This document shows positions 55,201 through 64,000 of a stretch of DNA of 64,000 bases, in pieces. A model generated the notes under the pieces. That model ran no database searches and was not told where the DNA came from. It saw nothing but the letters and a program-made list of their open reading frames with translations. The stretch is from contig CALSFV010000259.1 in assembly GCA_943737045.1 (NCBI GenBank), positions 617,082 to 681,081 of the forward strand, given 5' to 3'. Source of the DNA: Parapristionchus giblindavisi. Lineage: Eukaryota > Nematoda > Chromadorea > Rhabditida > Diplogasteridae. The translations under genes and the position numbers were made by a program. Within the stretch, counting starts at the first letter, position 1, and each line of letters begins with the position of its first letter.

Positions 55201-57809
55201 GTCTGTACGTCCTTGAGTGATACCTTACCAGTAGTTACAATGTTCCGATCAAAGTAAAGGGAGCATGCAAAAAGGGGAATGGCGCATTAAAAGCTGCGCT
55301 TGGGTTGTTCAACCTTTAACGAGATTCTCTTAAGATGTGTTCCCGAATATCTGTACTATCAGTATGTCTCTCTCATCTAAATGTGGTCTCTGATTTCTCT
55401 TTTCATCTCTATTTCTATCTTGATGTCTCTATCTCTAACCATGTCTCATTCTCTAAGTCTCTCCTATTCTCACAAGTCTGTCTCTAGCGCTAACTCTCTC
55501 ACTCTATTCTCTCTCTCTCCCTCTACCTCTGCCCTCACAAACCTTACTGTTCTCTCGTTACTGCTTTCACTTTTGTGTCCTCTCGTCCCTCTCAAGGACA
55601 CTGTAAGATTGGAAGGAGAGAAGAATAGTGAAAGGAGTTAAAAGGAGGAAAAAGCGCGAGAGGGCTGCCAAATACATAAGAGGGACCATACCCTACTCTT
55701 ACTCTTCTTTTACCTCGAGAAAAGAAGAATGGAAAAGGGAATGAATGAGTATATGACGTGGCCGTAAACTGGAATGAAATTGTATTGGAATGCCATTCAA
55801 CCTTCTCTCAAGTTCGCGCGCGAAGGATTACTGTAGATAGATCAGAGGCAACAGGGCGTGGGGACAGGGGACATCCTAATATTAGTGCAATTCTTAGTTA
55901 GTCAATAATCTAATATATACATTTCAAAAAATAATTCATTGTTTAATTATAGGAAGCCCATGAACGACACCAGGGTCAGATGTACCAGTGTGATATCTGT
56001 CAGATGCAATTCTCACAGAAGGCAAACATGCACCGTCACAGAATGCGCCATTCCGGCGTGAAGCCGTATGAGTGCAGATACTGCAAGAAGCGCTTCTTCA
56101 GAAAGGATCAGGTATGGTGTCTAGAACCCGGCTCTGCGTCAGGCTTCGGTAATTATGATAGGTTATTATTGATAAGGTCAATTTTGCAGATGCAAGAGCA
56201 TTCCATGACTCATATCAAGACCGGAGCCGACTTCGATTGTCCCGTGGCTTTCTGCACTCAGCAGTTCTCACAGCATTCCGCGCTTCGATCACATCTGGAT
56301 GAGAGCCACCAAATCACAAGGTACCGTAACCTGGTCTTCACGGAGGGCAAAAAAAAATATAATAAATAAATAAATAAGTAATTATTTAAATGATTTAAGT
56401 GGTTCTCCCGCCTCGTGCAAGCGTTGCTCTCTGCTCTTCGCCAACTCTCGTCGTCTCCTTCTTCATTATCAGACTAAACACGACGATGGAGACGTAAGCA
56501 CTCTTTTCCATTAACCCTCCGACATTTGTATCTCGGACCCGTACTAGGCTAATAGACTACATTTTTCGAGATTATAATTAAGCACGATCATAAACAGTAT
56601 CGTGACGTAATTTAATTAATTGATTGTAGACCACAAAGGGCAAGAGCGAGTCGTTCTCTGAGACCAGTGCCTCTCCCACATCATCACCTCCCAAGAAGAG
56701 ACGTACCTCAGCTTCAGTGTGCCCTCCAGCACTCACTCCACAGACCACCATTCCTACATCTCTACCCATGGTGACTTCGGCGTCCAACCTATTCATGGCC
56801 ACGCCTAGCGTGATCACCTCATTCGCTGCACAGGTAAGACAAAAACAATAAATGTAAATGTATTTCAAATTTTGAAATTTTTAGTTTCAGCACGCGAATC
56901 CTCTGGCACTTCTGCAGTCACGTCTGGAAGAGATGGTGAAGTTGCACAGTCTGAATGCGATGGCCTCACAACCTACAGCCTCTCTTCTTCCTCCCACATC
57001 ATCATCTTCTCCATTCCGCAATGGACTCATCACACCATCATTGGTCCTTCCACAAACCACTCTCACGGTGCCCACTTCATCATCTTCTTCATCCATAGAA
57101 GTCACCGCTCCTAAAGTCGAGAGATTCACGCCAGAATATGAGGTTTGTTAAACCTGATTATTTTATATATTATTATTTTAAATAATACGAATAATTCCAG
57201 AATGGAGCGTGCTCACTCACCAATGAGGAACTTCTTCTCGCACTCTCCAACCAGGCACAGTCCTCTCTGTTCTCTTTGGTAAGCACTTTGCTCAGTTGGT
57301 ATACGGTAGTTTACGGTATCTTTCGTTTCAGGACCAGACCAAGGATGCCTTCAGAATGACATGGCCATCGGAAAGTGTTTCCAACTTCACCGCTACTCAG
57401 AGCGAGGATCAATCTCATTCTCCTTCACTCGACTCGAACCACTCTGCTACTGAGATGGATGAGGAACTCACTAAGGAGACACAGGTACTTCAAGATTCCG
57501 TATCGTACTTGGACTAACAATAAGATCTAAAACTTGAAAATTATTAATAATAATTGACGTTATTTAAGGAGTGCACCCACTGTGACATCACCTTCCGTGA
57601 CAAGACCATGTACCTACTCCACAAGGGACTCCACAGTGAATTTGAGCCATGGAAGTGAGTACTACATTTCATTAAAATATTTGAAATATTATAAAATGTA
57701 ATTGACATAAATAATTCTCCTTATTGTCAGGTGCAACCTTTGCGGACACAACTGCGGGGACAAATACATGTTCGCCACACATGTCATTTCGGTAGACCAT
57801 TCGAACTAA
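52252..57809 (+). CDS. Hunchback/Ikaros-like C2H2 zinc-finger transcription factor, 13 exons, 582 aa
   Basis: A nuclear DNA-binding protein with eight C2H2 fingers. Exons: 52252-52356, 53957-54127, 54203-54328, 54374-54478, 55953-56111, 56190-56320, 56400-56493, 56630-56833, 56885-57142, 57201-57278, 57332-57484, 57569-57654, 57731-57809; phases agree. Fingers: CAECGF (6-26); CPHCNFTTFMSQHMKSH (about 152-168); YQCDICQMQFSQKANMHRHR and YECRYCKKRFFRKDQ (about 180-230); CPVAFCTQQFSQHSALRSH; CKRCSLLF; then the C-terminal pair CTHCDITFRDKTMYLLHKGL and CNLCGHNCGDKYMFATH, the Hunchback/Ikaros dimerisation fingers. Between lie Ser/Pro-rich regions and a basic PPKKRRT signal. The middle fingers are not Hunchback-type, so I favour the nematode HIL group (ztf-16, ehn-3) over hbl-1. 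An alternative start at 53921 would skip finger 1. TTTTTGCAG at 52175-52183 may be the trans-splice site. Confidence 0.9.
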
Positions 57810-60800
57810 GATATCTACTACTCATACTCGGAAGCTCGAGCATAGTTCTCGCTTCAATCTATCGTCCATAGGCTCCTCCCCCCTTTTGTTCCACTTCGAA
57901 TCTCATGGATTCTGTATGTAGTCCTTTGACCATGATATATGGTCGCGTCCCATTCTTTTTTGTCTGTCCATTAGTCTGTATCGTACACCCCCGTGATTAC
58001 TCTATATTCTCCTTTCGTCATCATCCACACTTTGTTTGTCCTATTCACACGTTTAAAGCATAGTGTCATGTCTCAGTCAAACCACTAAACGAAAACAGTA
58101 GCATAGATATTATAATATTTGCCGTAGTAGTTGTGTCTTCTGTATATCTTCTGTCCACTTTCGACCCGATTAGGTACCGCTTGTAGTTGTGATTCGACCC
58201 ATGTATATATCATTATAGTACAATCCCCGCTATCTTCCGAGAAGACTCCGCCCCAATTTTTCGAGTCGTTTAATTCCTATCTAGTGAGTATTTTATCTAT
58301 ATAGTATATATCTTTCCTTTTGTCTATGTTTTTCATTGTTCGTTTTTTCTATCCTCTATACTCACACAATTGATCGATTCTCCTCACGAATACACCGTTC
58401 CTTTTGATAATCGATATTGAATTATTCACCCCCATTGCTCGTATTAGTTCAAACGAGTTAATAAGTACTGATACAACCCCCCCCCCTCCACACACTATCA
58501 TTACATTCGTCGATTATTATACTACTGCACTCACACTTCGCATAGATATAATGTAGAAACCATGTATAAAGCTACTTGTCTTACAACTTGTTTGGAGCAT
58601 TGCTGCATATAAGACAGCTGTAGCATTTATCACAGTAAACGTGTGGAATAAATATGGAAACAGGATCGAGGATGAAACATCTTGAGAAATGGTGCTTTTC
58701 CATTTAATTACAGGCATTTGCCGGGCGGAGAGAGCCGTGTTTAAAATATCAATGTAATTATTAAAATTTCAAAATTAAAATTAAATTAAGATTAAAAAGG
58801 TGATACAAAATAGTTTCATACGCATTTCTTGGATAGTGAATATGCGGAAGAATGATAGAATGATGAGTGAAAATTCGGAAATAATCATCACAGTTATCGA
58901 GCACAGCATAGCGACTCTTTCAATACCTCAAAAAACTTGGAATCTAGACCGTCAACGCATGAATTTACTTTAGTTTCATAGCTTGATATGTTTTTTTTTC
59001 ATAATATTCTTTTCAAACTAAGAAAATGTGTCCTTACTCTGTTACATATAATTCTGAAAAAGACAATATGCAATACAATATGCATATTGGAGCCAAAAAA
59101 CCATAAAGTACATTAATTTAGCTTTTGATTTTATCTACTCATACATTTTGTTGTGCATTCAAAAAAAACTATCGATGAATATTATTAATTTAAATGAACC
59201 ATCTGATCCATTCACATTGACCTATTCAACTCATCTTCATTGTCAATCGTCTTCGTCCTATCAATCACCTAGACTATCTGTCCTCTCCACTGTTTCCATT
59301 GTTCTCATCACTCTCTCCACCATATCCAATCCATCATCATCTCCTCACCAAAACAACAACTCACTCCCTAATCGTATATGTGACCTCTGCCGTTGTCATA
59401 ATCCAGATCAGTTCTTCTATATCTCGCAGAAATCCTCTGTTTATTGAAGAAATCGCAATTATTGGTTCCATTTGGCTGTTTTTTTATCAATTTCTATATT
59501 TTGCTCGTATGCCTTCTAGATGTTTCTTTTATTTTATTCTCTTGTTGGTTCTTGAACATTGTCACTTGTAATATTACAAAATGTGATATTATATTTCCTA
59601 GTTTAAATTTAACTTTATAATATTAAAAAATATACAAGTATATATGTGCATGCTCATTAAATGTAAAATTATATAATATAATAAGTATAATATAATAAGT
59701 TTAGTAATAATGTACCCTGTGGTGTGGATAGCTCTGTTGATTATTTTGGTGGAAAAAAAAGATAATGGGAATCCCCCAACCATGACAGAGTGGGACCATA
59801 AATAAGAAGAGGAGTCCATTATGTGGTGTTAATTAGTCTGTTCTTCTCTCTTCTTTCGTCGGCACGATTAGTGTCTCATTCTGTTGATTTATTCGATAGG
59901 AAGAAGGTTCGATGCGAAGAAGAAGAGAAAGAAAAACATTCTCACTCTCATTAATCAGTCTTCGTGATGGAAAGCCTCTGAGGAGGAAGGAGAGTGGACA
60001 GAGAAGAAGAAGACGAAGTGGTTAGAAACACACGAGAGAGTATGGAGAACATGGAGAGTATCGAAAGACAGAGAAGATCGAGATCAAGATACATGGTAAT
60101 ATTGTGTAAAAACATCTGTATCATTCCTCGGTAATTTATCACTCTTAATTATGGTTAAGCTGATTAACTTTCATTAGCTACAGGAAGGTTACCGTTTGTA
60201 GGGAGTAAAGTCATATTTATCATTATCTAAAAATCAAGTTGATGTCACTGAAAAAGGGATCTTCTGAGTGGCATTTTCCTAATCTCGCCTATCAATGGCA
60301 TCATTTGACAAATAATTAAATCATATTGACAATTAAAGTGTGCAAATTCTAGTTTTATGTTTTCATATATTATCAATTATAGGAAATCTTTTAAAAAGGT
60401 TGTGCCAAACGGTATTAAGTGTACACTCAAAAAGTACTATGTCAATGTTTTCAAATTAGGAACGAATATTAACGAGATAAAGAGAAGATTTATGATTGTG
60501 ATGAAACATATATGAAAAATGGATTAGGAAACTATGTGAGTTTATTCCACATGAACCAATCTTCTCTGAAAACTCATAATTTACATTTTACGTGCATGCA
60601 AACTTATACTTGTACATCTACTATTATAATATTGTTAATTTAATTTCGGTCGCTAATGTTGCCTGGTGTTACATCCATTTTCATTGAACAGGTCTTTATA
60701 GAGATTTTTTGAAAATGGATTTGTTATGCGAAAGTGTTAGATCGACAACCTTCTGTGATTGCTTAGTATGTGTACCTATGATTCGTGTGAAAATACGAGC

Positions 60801-61489
60801 TAGTTCAAATATTATGAGCATAATCTTCGTGATATTTCTTTTAGTGCAATATAAGATTCAATATAAGTTAAGGTGGTTAAGGACTCTCCATGTCCATGAG
60901 CACAGTTGTTCGTTTTGTTGCGATAAGATAAGAAAGATCGAGAGTCTTCTTCTTCTTCCACTTCTTCTTATATTTATTACGACGAGTAAAATCACAATTG
61001 CTGTCTTCCATCATTTAAACTAACTTTTTCCTTCTCTCATCCATCAATCTGTGTTGACAACTCGTTTTGGACGATTTTAAACGAAGCAAAACACTGTTGA
61101 CTGTCTTTCATGACATTAAAAGACTCAAACTTCGCGATTATGAACCATCTTTTGGCGATAGAGAAAAAGGTGCCAAACAGTTCGCAAGTGTCTTTGTCTT
61201 TTGCCATATCGAAGCTGGAACGAATTGTGTGTAGAGTATTCTTGAGAATGTAAGTATGCTTACTACTGCAACGACTTCTTCAATCTTACTTTTGTCTCTC
61301 CACTAAATCACTCCATCATTTTGAGTGGCAATGAGCCGAGAATGGACTTGTAATTCTTCTTCTTGAGCAGAGGAGAAGGAGGAGGGGTAGGTGGAGGGAG
61401 AGAGAGGGACAGACGGAGAGGGAGAGAGGAGCCTATCTCTCCCTCAGGAATGGACTGAGACTTGGTGATTAATGACTGAGGATGATCGA

Positions 61490-61537
61490 GAGTTAGGGAG
61501 AGAGGAGGAGGGGGAGGGAGAGGGAGAGGGAGAGGGA

Positions 61538-61588
<51 letters not shown>

Positions 61589-61640
61589 TTAGGGAGAGAG
61601 GTGGAGGGAGAGGGAGAAAGATAGACTCTTCCTAGGTTGG
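61490..61640. repeat. (GGGAGA)n / (GA)n tract
   Basis: Imperfect GGGAGA hexamers followed by about 20 GA dinucleotides. Confidence 0.9.
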
Positions 61641-63019
61641 CTCCATTAATCAGCCCAAAGTAAGTCAAGACTGGTCTCTCCTATCACTAGTCCCTTCTCG
61701 CTTAGTCCTCCAACCATGCTAACATAATTTATGGACTCGTATTAAAAGCCTTGCAAAACCAGAAATTGTTCTGAAATTCATTAGATTTAAAGTAATGAAA
61801 GAATGGTTTGAAAGTAGGTTGTGTTGTAAGAGAAACTATTTGAAGACTAATATCTAGAAATAAATTCGATTTCGATTTTTTTTTCCTCATTATTGAATGT
61901 GCCTCACCTGTTATAGCTATTCAGATGAGGCATATTCCACAAGTTCCTTGTTGTCAGGTCAGTTCTGTCTTGCTAGGGCCTCATCAACCCCACATCATTG
62001 ATCCCAGTCGGATCTTTGATCTTGCCACTTGAGAACATATTTGAGATATCCTTGACTATGGACCATTGTTTCCATATGCCAAATTCCTTTTTTCAATAAT
62101 ATTTTACTTTTTGAAACATTTTTACGATGCGTGATAAATATACTTTTGAGAATAACCAAAGAAGAGAGAATCCTCGCCTACACTCTCCGACATGTTTGAT
62201 CGACAAGACACTCACTGGGAATATTCGCTGAATGATGTTTGCAAATGGCGCTTGTCATGTTGAACAGGGTACTTACCGTATTCCGTCTATGGTACTGTAA
62301 CGTATGACTATTAAATTATCGGTGCCATATGACAACTGAGAGTGTGCTTCTTCTCTATGATTTTTTTTTGTTCCAAAGCATGTATCTTACTGTAACAGAA
62401 ATTTCATCCAGAATGAATGAAATCTTCTATATATGATATGCAGATTAGTCCGATGGAGTACTTGAGATTCCTACTATGTCTCATCTTCTTCATCTTGTGC
62501 CGGGTGGCAAATCCTCTTCGGTCTCTCTCTCCATATCGGTTCAAGATATGCATGAGACCCATTCTGCCACTCCTTCTCCCTCTCTCTCTCTCCCTCTCTC
62601 CCTCTCTATTTCTTATTCTACACACTATCCTCTATTTGATCTACTCTAGTTCGGTCTCTTTATTTGGCCCATCCATATGTTTGATACATTGGCGTTTTAC
62701 ACTCTCAGTACTTCTACACTTTTACCACTTTTTTGCATTTTCTCTAAACTTCAAATATTTGAATGATCACTTGAATAATTAGATTTATTAATCGAAATAT
62801 GCTTACTTTGTTTCATTATGGTGTCACTATTTATCTCAATTGTAGGTCTTTCGTCTTCCTCTTCTCTCTTCTCAAGCCCCCCTCCTCAATGCCTTGGTCA
62901 TCTTCATAAATCGCCCCGGCTCTTCTGCTATATGTGCCCACTTGACATATGATCGTGTTAATGACCCAGCTCTCTCTCCCTCTGCCTCTCTAGAGTCCAT
63001 CAGGAGTGACTGATAGTGT

Positions 63020-63135
63020 GATAGAGGAAGAGAGGGATAGGGAGAGAGAGGGAGAGGGAGAGAGGGAGAGAGGGAGAGAGAGAGAGGGAGAGAAAGGGAG
63101 AGGGAGAGAGAGGAGGGCAGAGAGAGGGAGAGTTG
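63020..63135. repeat. GA-rich tract
   Basis: Imperfect GAGAGGGAGAG repeats, purine on the plus strand. Confidence 0.9.
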
Positions 63136-64000
63136 GAGATAAGCGAGGTATCACTCACTGCTAAAGAGTTATGATTGGGTTGTCCTTCCATTCTGAGCAA
63201 AAAGAGAAATACATCCTAGTAGTCTTTATCCTATTTTGTTTCATTAGAGTCATCCTCCCTTCCCCTCGTCCTCTTCTTCCTCCTCATTCTTTATATGACC
63301 CCTTACGACCCACCAGTATCTGTTCCCTTGCGCAATTGCCATAATCAACTATTAACGATCGTTATCTGCCTATTCTCATTACGTAATGATGAACAACTTG
63401 AAACTACCTGCAACAGCTCATGCGTAAAAGTAATCAAAATCATGATCATGCATAATCAGTAATCATGCGTAGAAGTACTCATACTTCGTTTTCAAATAAA
63501 TATTTTATTATCTATTGATCTTGATATCTACAGGAGCGATGAATACAAGTCTCCATTTCTTCTTTGATAAAAGCGATTGTCATTTGTCAGCTTTTATATC
63601 GCTTTTTTCTTTATTGCTCCTTCTCTCCCATCATGCTTGATTGATAAAAACGAATCAAAAGTTATGAAGGCTACTGATCGTTTTGAAGGAGAATGTACTG
63701 TACAAGTGACAGCGGCAGAGACTAATGGAGAGAAGTAGAACCAAAGAGGTACCATATTCGTTATTGAAGAGAATCAGAGTTCGAAAGTATCATCTAAAAT
63801 GATAAAAATATGGCAAGTGGACGGAGAATGCGATGTAATCACCAAAATAAGAAGACGAATCAAGTAGCCCCATCCTTTCGTCTTTTATGATATATGCACT
63901 TAGTCACTGTTTTTTTCCAATTCTTCCGTTCTTCTTTCGCGCTTTTTGCTTCCATAATCATTGTGTATAGTGGCCACTGTTCTCTCCCTCTATTATTTTG

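Larger units (their letters stand above)
57810..64000. other. 3' flank and intergenic region
   Basis: The zinc-finger gene's 3' UTR begins here; AATAAATATGG near 58646 is a possible poly(A) signal. The rest shows AT-rich DNA, GA/CT tracts (61490-61590, 62575-62612, 63020-63130) and a dispersed repeat near 60575-60650. No gene I can support; a 104-codon frame at 60709 has no domain. Confidence 0.5.

Noticed and set aside
52252..57809. Direct hbl-1 orthologue
   Set aside because: The C-terminal finger pair is Hunchback/Ikaros-like, but the middle fingers lack the Hunchback pattern. I also saw no CTACCTC let-7 sites just after the stop.
60709..61023. 104-codon open frame
   Set aside because: No family match, no splice or trans-splice context and AT-driven composition.

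Overview
The window is nuclear DNA of a nematode, almost certainly a chromadorean (Rhabditina-like) worm. Genes have many short introns (often 45-60 nt) ending in TTTCAG or TTTTAG. Several start codons sit just after an acceptor with no coding exon before it, as expected for spliced-leader trans-splicing. The gene content (PNC-1-type nicotinamidase, EGF plus ASC channel, F-box protein, SXP/RAL-2 protein, serpentine receptor, Hunchback/Ikaros-like factor) is typical of nematodes. I could not fix the genus. Exons were joined by hand, and every high-confidence model keeps one open frame across all its junctions.

Layout. 0-4.4 kb: an acidic C-terminal coding fragment at the left edge, two weak small-protein candidates and a tRNA-Pro. 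4.5-6.6 kb (+): an 8-exon nicotinamidase with an N-terminal secretion/anchor segment and one GC-AG intron. 7.2-15.8 kb (-): a 24-exon, 976-residue EGAS-type protein with 12 EGF modules, a WSC-like module and a C-terminal DEG/ENaC (ASC) domain. Its introns hold a 1.6-kb inverted-repeat element, a 32-bp minisatellite, a MITE-like element and an intron that is almost entirely a hairpin. 18.9-19.9 kb (+): a small unrecognised gene. 20.5-25.1 kb (-): a 17-exon SLC22-type transporter with a tRNA-related SINE in one intron.

26-29.4 kb is a nest of RNA and mobile elements: tRNA-Lys; a 579-bp LTR element whose primer-binding site is a copy of a whole tRNA-Gly; and a mariner relic with long inverted ends. 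Around them are short open blocks that I cannot assign. 30.0-32.8 kb (-): an 11-exon F-box protein. 33.6-35.8 kb: a foldback element with arms of about 575 bp enclosing a 50-residue secreted-peptide gene. 36.1-37.4 kb (+): an SXP/RAL-2 (DUF148) secreted protein. 38.2-41.1 kb (+): a seven-transmembrane chemoreceptor. 41.5-42.2 kb: a second foldback element.

42.2-52.2 kb has no gene I can support and is full of GA/CT tracts and short repeated motifs. It leads into a 13-exon Hunchback/Ikaros-like zinc-finger gene (52.25-57.81 kb, +), so it may be that gene's regulatory domain. 57.8-64 kb is 3' flank and low-complexity DNA. The genes look unrelated in function and I see no operon. The most unusual object is the mini-LTR element with the reverse-transcribed tRNA (27.1-27.7 kb).
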